A program made the position numbers and the translations under genes. DNA of 60,000 nt from the NCBI RefSeq assembly GCF_910592395.1, contig NC_088317.1:436001-496000 (forward strand). Direction: 5' to 3'. A model generated the notes under the pieces. That model was not told the DNA's origin. It saw only the letters and a program-made list of their open reading frames with translations, and made no database searches. This document shows positions 13,963-27,323 of this stretch, in pieces. Each line of letters starts with the position of its first letter. The first letter of the stretch is position 1. Origin of the DNA: Lineus longissimus (Eukaryota; Nemertea; Pilidiophora; Heteronemertea; Lineidae).

Positions 13963-16900
13963 TTGCCGTGGCGTGAAGGTTTACAGTTACAGGTAATGAA
14001 ACCTTGCAACCCCATGAAAGTGTAAGTGACTGTATCTTCGATACTTGGAAGATAGGAGGACTTCATTTATCTATTCAGTCCTTGTCATTGTTGCTTTCTT
14101 CTCGGTGTTGACTAGCAACAGTACGATAGCTACGTTATCATATATTGTCGATCATGGAATTCTGTCTAACAATACACTGGCGCTTATCCTTCTTCATCGT
14201 ATCATGAGTCGCTGGGTGGTGTTTAAAGCTACATGCAACATCAGTAAATCGCATGAAGATGTGAATTATATCTATTAAGTATCTTAGATACAGAAGCGAT
14301 GGGGGCCCACACAGAACATGGATGATAAGAGATGCTTCCATTTAATCATCATTGTCATCGTTGTGAGATTGTCAGGCTGGGTTTAAATGACCGTCACAAA
14401 TGATCCCATGAAGATACACCTCAAGGCGAGTAGAGTAAGATAAGAACTCGAAAGATACAGCATCTCTGATTTAGGGCTTACATATACCTTCTTACTTCAA
14501 ATGGCTTTTCCTATTCATATTGGTTGATATACTGCTGATGAAGTGGGTTACTATGTAGTATGGTTTAATTATACGTAGTACTGTATAATGTGTTTCCAAT
14601 GTTCATGGTCCAGTTAGCGTTACATTCTTTGATGTTAATTTCTTGCTTGAAGCAGGTGAAGTCTGTTATACATCAATAACCAAGAGGTGATGGTAGTGCA
14701 TAGCTCTTCACTACCAACCTGGGTAGGCCATAGCTATTAAGTGATCAGCAGACACATTTACCTTATGACCGGAGGGGAACTCTCATTGGTTTAACCTTTA
14801 GAATGAGAGTGCAATGGAGAATGCATTGGTACAGTCATTTGTGATGCTTCGCACGAACTTATTAGCGATGTCAACCTCAGACTTGAATATAGCTACTAAG
14901 CTATCAAATATTTCACTAACTTAATTTTCAAGAAATGCCACTTGGATACCTTCCTGGAATTCAATTGAAATGCTTATTGTATCATCAAGAATAAGTGATG
15001 CGTGCAGAATATCCAGGGAGAACCACAAAAGGGTAGGTACATGTTTCAGGTTTCACATGCAGGTCGGATAGATACCTCATTCATAGTGCAGAACTAAAAC
15101 CTCTAGCGTACCAAGACATAGTCTTCAATATCCTGGCTTAAATGTTTGCACAAGAGAATATATGATAGAAGTTAGTTAGCCAAGAAAGTGATATAGAACA
15201 CGTTCCTTTCCTCGGTTGGCAACTGGTTGCGTTGAAGACATCCGTGACTTGTATGAAACCCGATCGTTTGTATGAAGATTGTCACTGCACGCTGCAATTA
15301 TCGATGCTCTGTTTCCTGTCCGCTGTACTTTCTGTCAGATAACTAGTGTTTACAAGAGAATCAGATTCTTGTCATAATAATACCAAGTATTATACAGACT
15401 TATATCACTATGGTTACAGGGCAAGTTTTTGCCAGCTGGCAAAATATGATCATACAATATGAATAAAGAAATTCAACAAGTGTTGATGGCGTCATCCATT
15501 GTTTGCTAGCGATCCTTTACTTCAATAGTGGGTTGAGACCGGGTGTATCAAACTGGGCTCGAGGAGTTATGATCTCTGGAGAACATTCAGAAGAAGAAGA
15601 AGAAGAAGATTATCAACCATTGGAATCTATCCGCTGCAAGGTCCAGTGTGGGTTCAGAATGGTGCTATGGGTTTATGCTTACCGGTTGTTGAGTCTTCCC
15701 CTATGTTTTCATACCTGTAACCTGCTGTACTAGTACCTCCTGTGCCATGACTGTACATGTGGGGAATGAATGTGCCTCTGTCTCATCATGTGCCGTGTAG
15801 AAAGATGCTAAACACAAGTAAACTGTGAACAGCAGGGCCATGTTTGTTTCAGAGAATCATGCTAAATATTTGCGATTGGGTTCAAATATACGTCTATCCT
15901 TGATTTTATCGATATCGAAAGCATGCTTAGGGCGATAAATTAAGAGCCCTGGGTCTCAAATACGTTGCTTGTTCGGCCAAGAGACTTATTTGACCCCATG
16001 CTACTTGCTACTGCTACTATATTTCCATTTAACATACGTGTATTAATCGACAGAAACTCTAAAGCTCTCGGGAGTAACGGTTTGATGTAAGTTTAAGCAC
16101 CCCTTACCCGATGATCAATACGTATCGCGTTGTACCCTAATGATTCGACCATCAAGTACTGGAGCAAAGATTAGTTGGCAGTAGACACACAGACAGATGG
16201 CCTGACCAATCGATAACAGCTCTTTTCACCACCGCCATTAGCAGAGAGAAAAAATGACAGCACGCAGCTCTGCATAAAGTGGTGGGGTTTACTGGTAATG
16301 AGAAGGTGATTGGCTGTGAAAGTGATTGGGGATTATTCGGAAAGCTAGTCTCCATGTGGGTCTTAGCATTTTGATTTGTTGCATATGGGACTATGAACTA
16401 TTATCTGAAAGACAACTGATATTTCAAGCTCATCTAGCCCATATCTGATCAAAAATTGTTGTCCTTAAGTCCTACGAGAAAATTCGAAATCCGGTAGTAA
16501 TTCTACGATCATGATGACAAACATAACATTAACATCACACACAAACTGACTGTGCTCTGCTACCATGTTATGGATATTGTTGACATGCACCGACTCTTTA
16601 CTCCATAATATTTGGAGGACTTATATCAACAGCATCAAAGTCTAGTCTATCGCTGTAAATAAAATACGAGCGATACACCTATCCTGAGAAAGGACTGAAC
16701 CACCACCTGAACATAACAGTATGTGATGTTCTTCACAATCATGCTGTCACAAAAGCACTCAAAGAAACCCATTTGAAAGTAAAAAATGTCTAATCAGAAC
16801 ATTAGTGGCGGATTACATTTTTATGCATTCCACATTTCCCTAATGAAGCTCCCAGTTGTGATTAATTGTTGCTGAACACAAAATTTCAATTTCTTTATTT

Positions 16901-19900
16901 TCAGTCGAATACGCTCTCGCATACAACTGGCGCAATTGACAAATGGTTTTTACGGCAGTCACATAAATCACATGGCAGTCACGTGACGTCGCTGTTATTA
17001 CAGTGGCAACTCAATTTCTGATCTGGGGAAAATTTAATGAGGCTGAGCGATGCAGAATCAGACATCATTCTGTCGTACAATATTGATTCAAAAGGAATTA
17101 GTAATAATCGAGTTGAATGAGGGTTGTCAATGTTTGGGCAGGCGTAATTGGCATGGGAGAATCGTGTATTGTCCATTAGACACCTGAAACATGAGGAGAA
17201 AAATGGAAGAAGAAGTAAGCGTAGGGTAAAACAAACAGCTTCTTCTCTTTCGGGAAAGGTACGATGGAATGACACAAGCACGCTCGGTATCCTCAATGCG
17301 TGGACCACGAACATGACTTCTCGTCATGACCTCACCTGAACATTTCTTCCCAAAGCACGGATCATGTCTGGTGTGCATTTAACAGAAAACTCTTGGTTTC
17401 TCTTGGACCTGTTGCTTTTCCAACACTTCTTATTGAAAGACGCCTGCTACAAGAAATGTGAACAAATATTAGTGTGTGGACATCTTGTCAGACATTAGCT
17501 GTGTGGATAATTCACTGACGGTATACCCTTGATTAAACTACACCCTCGAGTGTCGTCCTAATTCAAAATGGCTGCCTTCACTGATTGACAAGTGCGGCCA
17601 CTTCTTACCGGTCCCCGGAAATTGCTGCCAGCATGTCTTGGTCACTTCTCCATGGTAACCCAACATTTGCTTAACCCCTTTGAAGAGTATTAGCCAGCTC
17701 AGTGACTGATTACTGATGCCATCACAAAGTTGGTACATTTCTATGTTTTCCTTGGTTGCTTTTAGTCTTGGTATCAGAGAATCGTGTTCTTAGGAGTTTA
17801 CGTAATGAAGTGCATGGCTCCTAAGGCTTCCTAAAGCTTCTTGTAAAGCTCCTTCGAGGCAATTAGTGAGGAAACACTGCCAACACTATTCGCAACCTAG
17901 TGGTTTCTATTTTGACCTGAGTAAAAGTCAGTGCTGGCTGGAGACTACTACATCTGCCTAGGCTCATGAAACTAGAATCTATCGTGAATTAACTCAAATT
18001 TCCGATAATAGTGGGGATACAACTTCAGTTGATTTGATTTAAATTCGAAGCACAGATCTTTCTCTCAGTGTCGAATCTTTTGATAGAATATCTGGATCCG
18101 TATGTTTATCATCATCGGCAGGAAAAGCAAAGCTCAGATGTGGATTGAAAGAAGAAGGCAACGAAGAAAACGATACAAAATGACTTTTTCAACATTGTGT
18201 TGAACATTGAACATGAAATAATCTTCAACAACCTGGTGAAAAAAGCAAAGATTTGTGAACAAACTGGATATTGCCATTTGTTCTTCCTCCCATCTCAGCA
18301 AGCTGCCATTTTGTCTGAATATGATAAAGAAACCTCCTCACTCAGTAAACAAGACAAGATCTAGGGCCCATATATATGTAAACATGATATTGTCTGGGCC
18401 TACATTTATTGGATTCTGCCTGCTGTAGTTCTGTGTGACATTACACAAAGGCCTCAAGGCACTGAACAAACTATCTCTGCAAAGAACGTTGTCAGAACGA
18501 CAGCCCATGCAATTATGAGTTCAGTCTACATTTTCAGCCTTTTCAGACTACAAGATCGGGCTTTGGTTAATTGATTGATTGTTTCAGAGCATTAATAGTC
18601 TGCATCATAGCTCGTGGTCATCTCGAACAAACTCAACATGGCTCTCAAACTGATCGACATAGGGCAATAAAAATCAAAGGCCTTGTTGAGTAGGGTTAGA
18701 AGTTCGACCTTTCAGGGAAAGTCGGACTTATGTCGGATAAATCAAGAAAAGTAAGAGAAATCATTAAGAAGGCGGAAAAGCCTCCTACTCGTGTATATGA
18801 CTGGTATTGTACTGCCAATTGAGCCGAGTGAAGCATCGATGGTGATAGAATGTGTCTGTAATGAACATTACCGAGACACTATCTCAGAGTTATTATAGTG
18901 TGTGATCCCTTTAATGTTCTATCATCTTGTCTTAGCGCAGCCCTCATCAAGGTTATGTGACAACGAGTTACCATGGAGAGAGAGGATAGAGGAGCTTCCA
19001 GTTGACTTTGATGACTGCCTTTGCACTGTGTTAGCAAACTGAGAAATCCTATCAATAATGATAAGGATGTATCTGTGGCTTTTGCCTGAAATCAAGGCAT
19101 TGCTTCATTACGTGGATAATTGATGTTATGTTGCCTAACATTTTATCAACTTCTGGAAAAGTGCGGCTGAATATATACCAACCATTTGCATTTATTTTAA
19201 GGAGTGTTTTGTTAATACTACTGCGACTGCTTTACGGCTACAAGTACGTTAGTTATCGTTGTAATTATTGAAAATAACAATTTGTTCACTACAGAGCCGT
19301 AATCTGGTTAAAAAGTTTTTTCATGTTTAGGCAAAACAGCTTGTTTAAGGTCGCTAACTTTGTTCGAATCGAGATATTGCAGCAAAACCAGTTTTGGACA
19401 AAAATACAGAATCATCTTAAAATGCTATACAATTTATAGAAAACGCTTCTGGACCGAGTGAAGTTTAGACTTTCAGCTTGCACAGACTATGGCGAAGGCT
19501 GACCCTGTAAGCCTTTAGCTAAAACTCACAGCAAAAGGCCAAACCCCAAGATGATGTAGTGGTCTAGGTTGCTTCTAACCTCAGCTGGAAATTCCAAGGC
19601 CAGGTCTCCTCTTAATGAGGCTTGATAAGACATGTACTGGTGTCGTGACCGTGCTTGATGACTGGCCTCACGCTACTTCAACATGCCATCACCGGGCAAC
19701 AGGAATAAGCCTTTTAGTCCTCACTTGATGAGATTTCAAAATTTCGTGGTATCCATGGCAACAGGAAGCTTGACATTTTTGTCTTCCTGGTAGCGTCGTG
19801 TTTTCGTGACACAATTATCACCCAATTGCTGCTGAGCCTAATGAGCGTACCCCGAGGACGATCATGATTCAATCACATTTCCGTGTAAGTACGGTTTCGG

Positions 19901-19923
19901 CCAATTCTAGGGAATGTAATTAA
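13963..19923. other. Non-coding, nothing recognised apart from a GAA tract
   Basis: A (GAA)n microsatellite occurs at about 15591-15609. No exon with splice signals, repeat family or RNA gene was recognised. Confidence 0.5.
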
Positions 19924-19963
19924 GGCTAATCAGAGTCTTTCTATACAAAGACTCTGGGCTAAT
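19924..19963. mobile_element. 26-bp palindromic micro-insertion with 7-bp target duplication, copy 1
   Basis: The element is 19931-19956: arms CAGAGTCTTT and AAAGACTCTG around a 6-nt loop CTATAC. It is flanked exactly by GGCTAAT on both sides (19924-19930, 19957-19963). Identical in sequence to the copy at 39897-39922. Confidence 0.9.
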
Positions 19964-22950
19964 CAAGGAGGCAGAAAGTGCCACACTGGTGTACCAACCA
20001 GCTGCTGTTACTGAGGAAGTGTTGATGGATGATTGCATACCGCACATCAATAGACACAAAGCAGGGTGGTATTGATGCAATGACCATGTTGCCTTGGATA
20101 TGGTGTAACATGAACACTTGGCATTCTCTAAACCGTGTGCCGGTGTCACTTGAAGACTGAGGATATAGAGCGTTTTTGAACTCTATCATTGTTATTTATG
20201 ATTGTTTCTGACCTGTCATGAACTAACTACGATCAGAACTCTCTCGCCTTACTCTTCTTATCTCCATTTCATTCCTCTCTGCAACTGGAAAGGACTCAAG
20301 GAATCTTTGAGAAACTTCGTTACAGATAATACCTGTCTGCACATTCCAAGGAGTTAACCTGAAACTGACGATGGTTCGTGTCAATGTCAAGTCTCTATGG
20401 TAACCAACCTTGTCCTCCAAATCCACCCTTTGTCATCATATACCACGTCTTTGATGGTTGCGGTTAACTGTCTGTTTGATCATGTGACATGGGTTTACTC
20501 TGGACGAAAAAGTGTGTGTTGACCAATTGTAATATCCGAAGCATTCCCAGTGTTTTCGGGTTAATACCCGATGTCTTACCATCTGTGTCGAACATAAGAT
20601 ATACCTCCCTGGAGAGACAAATCTGACACCGCTAATTTGCCTTCCGTGTTCCTTGAATTATTAAGTGTGCAGCAGCTGAGTTGAATATCACCGCTGTGAA
20701 TATTTTTCTTTTGGCTGTGAATCTTACTACGGCGCGGTAGGTGTTAAGATAGTATTCTGGTAAGAGATACACCACTCAATCGTTTGCACGCTAGTGAATG
20801 AGACGCAAGATGAAGTGTAATAAGGACGGTGATTGGGAATTACATTGGGAATCATTTTCCTGGAGTTTGTCGCAAAGCCACAAGTTGAATGATGCAATGT
20901 ATATCTTGCTTTTGTGCTGTTACTATCTCACCATTTCCACCAGAGGAAAAGACGTAGACAAGTAGGGTGTAGGAACAGTAGAAAACATGTCGACGCAAGC
21001 TGTGGTGTCTTCCCCCAAGAGCAGCGAAATAGTAACAGTTACGTTTGCTTCGGCGATTCAGATTCGTCAGCAAAATGATGCAACTCCGTGGCGTTACGAG
21101 TGAGATCTAGATGGACACCACTGTCGCCCTCGTACTGGAACAATGTCTCGCCCATTAATATGTGGAACGATCGCGAATAGATTTACCGCTGTGGTTCCTT
21201 TCTAATGTAAGGGGGGATATCGGTTATCGGATATCTCACCGCACAGGCGATCTCATTAACGAATGGCCGGGTAATGAACCTATATGAGGTATTGACATTC
21301 ATTGTCCCCAGCCGGCTGGTGGGCAAGTGCTGTAGAGCATTACTCCCCATGGGACAGCGATGACAGGCGATAGTATCTTTATTAATGGTGTCTCCGAAGA
21401 TTTGGCCTGTGCGGCGTCTTCATTAATGGTCTACTATGTTGAGGAACTATGTTATATGAGCAAATTCAGTCAATGTGGCGACTCTTTAGCGCTGTGTCTT
21501 TATGCAAGGAAACTAAAAAGAGGTATCGCTGGATGGAACTGCAATATTGCATTTTTTAAATATTCTTATGTGAGAGGCCTTTTAGGCATCCAAAGCTTCG
21601 AGTAGCACCTTGTACGTACGGTAATTTAACCACACAAGTTTTGCTCGTCAAGTCATTGGTGGCCCCTACAAAGAGTCAATTGAACGATTCCGATTTCCTA
21701 ACCCGGGTAATCAGAGATATCCGTGGACCCCATCAATGTCATCTCTCCATCCCGCGAGATTCACCAATGGAACTGATTTACGACAAAACTAAATTATTTG
21801 CTTTGGATAACGTTGCTAGTCATGGTTAAATGCGAGTCTCTTATTCAGTCCCTCGGGGCCCCTCAATTTTAGATTAGACTAGAGCTGCGAGTTAGCGGCA
21901 TTTTGCTTGTTGTGGATATTTCATGAACAGAGGATTATGTGGTTTAATATTTGATGAGTTTACCGCCGTTTGAACCGCTCAGCAAGACTTAAGTGATTTC
22001 TCTTGTTGTATCGTTGAGAAGATTTAGAATAAAGACCTGCTTCCATGACGGTGTTTGCTGGCTGCCGTTTCCACCGCCAAAGAGGCTCGGATTCTATCTT
22101 TGTTTTTGCTATTGCTAACGCATGGTGTAATTTCTCACCATCTGTTTTGGCTGACCTAGTTGCAAAATAGACGTACTATGGATGCTCTAAGGCTCAGAAA
22201 CTCAATCGTTATTAGAGACAAATGCATGAGCTCGACGGCAAGGCATGACATGGATGCGTTAACTACTTCTCAGTGATGTTCTCTCTGATGAAAAAAAAAC
22301 TATCCGCTTTTTCGATCAGTAATCGGGTCGCTGGCTTATGAGATCGTCCATCCATCGCATGAGAGATTCCAGGGATCTTATTGGCTCCTTTTGTGATTAG
22401 ATTGCAATGAGTTGTTGATTCCTCACTTCAGCTCCTAAAGCACACGACAAAATCCCCGTAATCAAGATGAGTTTTTCACCCGTGCATTTCTGGGGCTCCT
22501 ATTCCTTAAAAATGGCGCGTTCATCCCATGATCGTGTTTCCATGACAACGGTATGAAACACTGGTGTCTTATCTGTCTCGAGCAAGTCACTATCAATCAC
22601 GTAGTAGTTTCCACTCATTTACTGGAAAATATGATTTATGCTCCTTGTAGTGCTATTGGTCGGCCAGACATTATTGTTCTGCTTTATAGTCCGCCCGACC
22701 ATTCCCCATTGCCCGGTGATGGTCAGTCAGGCAGAAAATGGAATGCTTCGCCAATGACCTGAATGACATTCTGCTATAGATCACAGGCTGGGACACTCGG
22801 CATAGGAAACCATTTCAGGAGGCTTTGGATGATATTTCGAATGGCGTATAAAAGTACTGGCTCTGGTTGCTCATCGGCAGTTGTGGGCATAACGCTGAGT
22901 TGAACTAACCCTGGGATTTGTCTCCCCAGATTGAGCAAGTGGTCACAATA
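19964..22950. other. Non-coding, nothing recognised
   Basis: Unique AT-leaning sequence with short open frames only. I searched for an UNC80 first exon (family motif TFLWRQT) and did not find one. Confidence 0.5.
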
Positions 22951-22975
22951 CAGTGGAACCCCGGTAACACGACCA
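22949..22975 (+). mobile_element. Pogo/Tigger-like transposon end
   Basis: TA followed by CAGTGGAACCCCGGTAACAC at 22951, the same terminus as at 28144 and, inverted, at 486. No matching opposite end found. Confidence 0.45.
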
Positions 22976-23002
22976 AAAATATTTTTTCGTCATTCAGTCG
23001 GT

Positions 23003-23058
23003 TCAAAATTTTGAAAAATTTTCAAAGTCAAAAAAGTTTTGGGACTGATGATGTTGGT
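23003..23058. repeat. Dispersed 56-bp repeat, copy 2
   Basis: Matches 9209-9264 with two differences. It lies directly between a pogo-like end and the 29-bp minisatellite. Confidence 0.85.
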
Positions 23059-23072
23059 GATGCATTTTAATG

Positions 23073-24096
23073 CAGTGCACTTCTGCTCAAGACACCGGTA
23101 GCAGTGCACTTCTACTCAAGATACCGGTAGCAGTGCACTTCTACTCAAGATACCAGTAGCAGTGCACTTCTACTCAAGATACCGGTAGCAGTGCACTTCT
23201 ACTCAAGATACCGGTAGCAGTGCACTTCTACTCAAGATACCGGTAGCAGTGCACTTCTACTCAAGATACCAGTAGCAGTGCACTTCTACTCAAGACACCG
23301 GTAGCAGTGCACTTCTACTCAAGATACCGGTAGCAGTGCACTTCTACTCAAGATACCGGTAGCAGTGCACTTCTACTCAAGATACCGGTAGCAGTGCACT
23401 TCTACTCAAGATACCGGTAGCAGTGCACTTCTACTCAAGATACGGGTAGCAGTGCACTTCTACTCAAGATACCAGTAGCAGTGCACTTCTACTCAAGACA
23501 CCGGTAGCAGTGCACTTCTACTCAAGATACCGGTAGCAGTGCACTTCTACTCAAGATACCAGTAGCAGTGCACTTCTACTCAAGATACCGGTAGCAGTGC
23601 ACTTCTACTCAAGATACCGGTAGCAGTGCACTTCTACTCAAGATACCAGTAGCAGTGCACTTCTACTCAAGATATCGGTAGCAGTGCACTTCTACTCAAG
23701 ATATCGGTAGCAGTGCACTTCTACTCAAGATATCGGTAGCAGTGCACTTCTACTCAAGATACCAGTAGCAGTGCACTTCTACTCAAGATACCGGTAGCAG
23801 TGCACTTCTACTCAAGATACCGGTAGCAGTGCACTTCTACTCAAGATACCAGTAGCAGTGCACTTCTACTCAAGATATCGGTAGCAGTGCACTTCTACTC
23901 AAGATATCGGTAGCAGTGCACTTCTACTCAAGATATCGGTAGCAGTGCACTTCTACTCAAGATATCGGTAGCAGTGCACTTCTACTCAAGATACCAGTAG
24001 CAGTGCACTTCTACTCAAGATACCGGTAGCAGTGCACTTCTACTCAAGACACCGGTAGCAGTGCACTTCTACTCAAGATACCAGTAGCAGTGCACA
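23073..24096. repeat. 29-bp minisatellite, 35 units plus a partial unit
   Basis: The string CAGTGCAC recurs every 29 bp from 23073 to 24088. Units share GTGCACTTCTACTCAAG and vary mainly in a short ACCGGT-like segment (ACACCGG, ATACCGG, ATACCAG, ATATCGG, ATACGGG). ATATCGG variants cluster in two blocks (units 21-23 and 28-31). There are no unique spacers, so it is not a CRISPR array. Confidence 0.97.
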
Positions 24097-24147
24097 TTTA
24101 CTTTAAAGAAAAGAAAATGTCATCCAACCAGGTCTGAAATTATGTTA

Positions 24148-24188
24148 GTATCACCAGAGTCTATTTATTTGAATGACTCTGGTATCAC
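24148..24188. mobile_element. 27-bp palindromic micro-insertion with 7-bp target duplication, copy 3
   Basis: The element is 24155-24181: ends CAGAGTC and GACTCTG around 13 nt that differ from the other two copies. Flanks are GTATCAC on both sides (24148-24154, 24182-24188), an exact 7-bp duplication. Confidence 0.85.
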
Positions 24189-25110
24189 ACCGAACCTCTT
24201 ACTGAACCAACCTCAATAATACAAAGATGCCATTTTGTAAAAACCCGAGTTCTCCACTGCACCGAGACTAATAAGAAACCAATTTGTTTGAAAATTGATA
24301 TTTTATTGGTTGATTGATTCAATTAAATTATCAGTAGGGCAATCAAGGTACGCCAATCAATAGTGGCATGGATAGAGATGCACGAATGACATTGACAGTG
24401 GAGACAGAGAGGCAGATCTGGAGTGTTATTCTGCTTTTAGTCATGTTAGTCTTTTGGTTTGGCTCCTCGTGAAGCAGTATTAGTGAACCAACCAACAATG
24501 TTTCTATGTGACCCGCGACATCAGTCGTCCTGCGAGGTGTTTTATTTACAATCCACGACCATGCGAAAGGAACAATGGCAGAGGCTGCCTTTCCCCCAGG
24601 CTTCACTCTTCAAAGTAAAGGTTTTTTGTGGTGTCCAGTGTAAAGAATTTATGGGCACAACTCCTGAAAACTCCTGAAGCATTCTGAGCTTTTAAGATAA
24701 TTCCTTGTGACTTGGTGATGGTGATGTGTAAGTACAAAAGACAAGATTTTGAAGAAGGCAGCAAATGCTTATAAACTAATAGACCAATGCATCAGTGGAT
24801 CTTCATAAACCATTGTAACAACATTGCATGATCACATGCCTACCTGAACATCTATGAATTATTGATGTTTCTTTGCTCATATCATATCAGTGCCATAAAT
24901 GCTATTTTAAGTTAGGATAACCTTCAAACTATTTCAAATGAGATTTAAAAAATTGATATCGGACTGATCAATGAGAGTTACATTACTTCTGACGGTATGG
25001 GAGATAGTGTCTCATTTAAGCCCGATGGCCACATGTTTCAATGTTATGTAGTGTGAGTTACATTGCATCATGTTAATATGCTTATGTTGTTTCATTAATT
25101 ATCGTTCCAG
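24189..25110. other. Sequence upstream of the first UNC80 exon found
   Basis: Probably intron, because the exon at 25111 starts inside a conserved block after a good acceptor. No promoter or initiator exon recognised. Confidence 0.5.
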
Positions 25111-27323
25111 TCGTTCGAGCGTGTACTTGTCCAAAACATCCTCCACGGGCTGTCACCTAGTCTCTGCGACTCCATCCAGAGCATCTCAAGATGGCGGCTC
25201 ATCCAGGCATCGTTTCCTCACGTCATGCACTGCTGCGCAGCTGTCCTGGGCAACCGGAAGCAGAACTTCCCGGATACAAAGTTCGGAATCAGCGAAACGA
25301 AACTGCTGTATACGCTACATTGGATTATACTTGACGCAGCATCCGAGTGCGACGATGCGGACTCCGCTCTCCCCGGTTACCAGAAACCTGCTACGCTACC
25401 CCTCCACAGTCTTTCAGGAATACAGTTATTTGTGTACCTCTTTGCGCCGTTAGTACAAAGCCTCAAAGAATCAGACTTTCAGAGTTTGAAGTTGGAGAAC
25501 GGCTTACGGTTATGGCAGCCATTATGGGATTACCACCAACCGGATATACCTTGTTTTGCGACACCTGTACGACCGAAACGAAACGTCCTTAAAGCTCAAC
25601 GTAGTCTTTTGAAACTGAACACAAATGCTGCTAATATTTATATAGGGAAAGGAAGTTCAACAGACAACATCTACCTTGGGCCAGAACCCGTCATCATGAG
25701 TCGCGGAAGTGTGGTCGAGTCATCATCACCCCTTGCTCCCTTAGCTCGCATGAGCGATATCTGCGGGACGATTTCAGACACGCAATCTGTATCGATGGAA
25801 GTCGTCTGTGAAGTCTGCAATACTGTTTTGTACGGCACGGCAAGTCAGAATGGTAGCTGTTGTAAGTGTGGACGAAAGGACTCATTGATACTCATGCCAG
25901 ACTCAAAAATCGCAAACATGTCAAACCTTCAGAAACTTACCTCACCACTACAGAATCTGGACAAGGATTTCATAAAGAAACGTATTGAAACAGCGATTGC
26001 TCAAAGTGCAGCTGCTCAAGGTCCTCCTAACCCCGACATCCTCAGTGCTAGTTACTTCGATGTGGCTGTGTTACGGTGCTTGTTTAGTCCGAGTTGGGTC
26101 GAGGATGGTGTCTACTGGTCTTTGCGGTATATACATCAGCGCCTACTCGAGGTCAGTGATGATCTTGTCCGACAGGAATTCACTCGAGAGCGGAGCAAGT
26201 CGCTCCCTGTGCCAGAGATCACTGTGTCAGTGTATCGTCCCGCCCCGCCCTCACCTCCCATGCGACCAGATAGCGAGGACGAAATCAGTCTGCCTGATCG
26301 TGATACTGGCTGCTATATCAATCGATCATCCTACAGTATAGGTCCACCGCCCTCACCTACACCTAACAAGGACTACCCGCACAAACGGATCAGGAGTGTC
26401 CGCCAGTTGTTCGAGAGCAAGACAAAGTTAGCACGGATTGAAAGCATAGACCAAGACGAGATCGAGATACGATTGAAACAGTCGCATCTGAATAAGTCCA
26501 GCGAGGAAATGCAGATCGAAATAAAGGATTCGGATGGGGAGAAAGATAAAGATAAGGACTACATGACTATTGAAAGTGCTGAAGAGGGTACTCCACCTCC
26601 GAGGCCGAGCTCAGCCATGGGGCGATATAGGGACCCTGGGAACGAGAGTATGGATGAAGAGGATGACGATGATGACGACCAATCAGGTAGCTTCTCAGAT
26701 TTAGTGCGGAGACGTAGTATGCCGGTGATAACGCAGTGTGGCACTGATTCAGAAAGCGCGGTTAGTTTAACACCTATCGCTAGTCCGCAAAATAAGAAGG
26801 ATCCTGTCGGCCGGACTATGAGTTTAAAACCTGAGATGCTTACAAAACCAATCATTACAATAACGGAGGATAGTCCGTCGCCGTCGCCAACACCATCTGA
26901 TTGGTCGAGAAAGAGAGAGAGTATAGCTTCAGAGAAATTTGAACATGCGAACCGTCCAGGATTGCACCGAAGTTTTACCGACACCAATATTTCATATTTG
27001 TGTGAAGAGGAAGTGGAAGAGGTCGGAGGTTCGGTGCATTATATTGACAGCAAGGGCCATATAAATTGCCGTGTTGTGCTCAAAGCGGTACATTTTGTCG
27101 CAATAAACGATTTGTCTGCGCGCTGTAGTGATGTCATGTTGAATATTCTCAATGTTCTCATGGACTTGGAGGTGATTGAGAAGAAGGGCGACAGCAAGAA
27201 GGAACAACTGAAGAAGATGGCAGAAAGCTGCGGTGACGAGCTGCCGGACTCTGCCAAGATGGCCGCCGAGAAGAAAGAGGAGGAGATGACACTGCACAAT
27301 ATGGCCATGGATACAGTCATCAG
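25111..27323 (+). CDS. UNC80: UNC80 exon X1 (2213 nt, N-terminal region)
   Basis: Acceptor is ATCGTTCCAG, first codons SFERVLVQNI; donor CAG|GTAATG; enters phase 0, leaves phase 2. The frame is open for 737 codons. In order it holds the conserved N-terminal block (SISRWRLIQASFPHVMHC, then ETKLLYTLHWIILDAA), FVYLFAPLVQSLKESDF, a Cys-rich patch CEVC...CCKCG at about 25807-25869, the family block YFDVAVLRCLFSPSWVEDG at about 26056, a long Ser/Pro/acidic low-complexity stretch, and VVLKAVHFVAINDLSARCSD near 27075. Retaining the following intron gives a stop at once (TAA at 27325). In vertebrates, as I recall, this region is divided among many exons, so its lack of introns here is unusual. Several antisense open frames opposite it are shadows. 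Confidence 0.97.

Noticed and set aside
23073-24096. Regular 29-bp repeats as a CRISPR array
   Set aside because: The repeats are head to tail with no unique spacers, and the DNA is eukaryotic. It is a minisatellite.
1-25110. The UNC80 initiator exon
   Set aside because: I looked for the family N-terminal motif (TFLWRQT followed by RPKLGK) on the + strand and did not find it; it probably lies upstream of the window or is too diverged.
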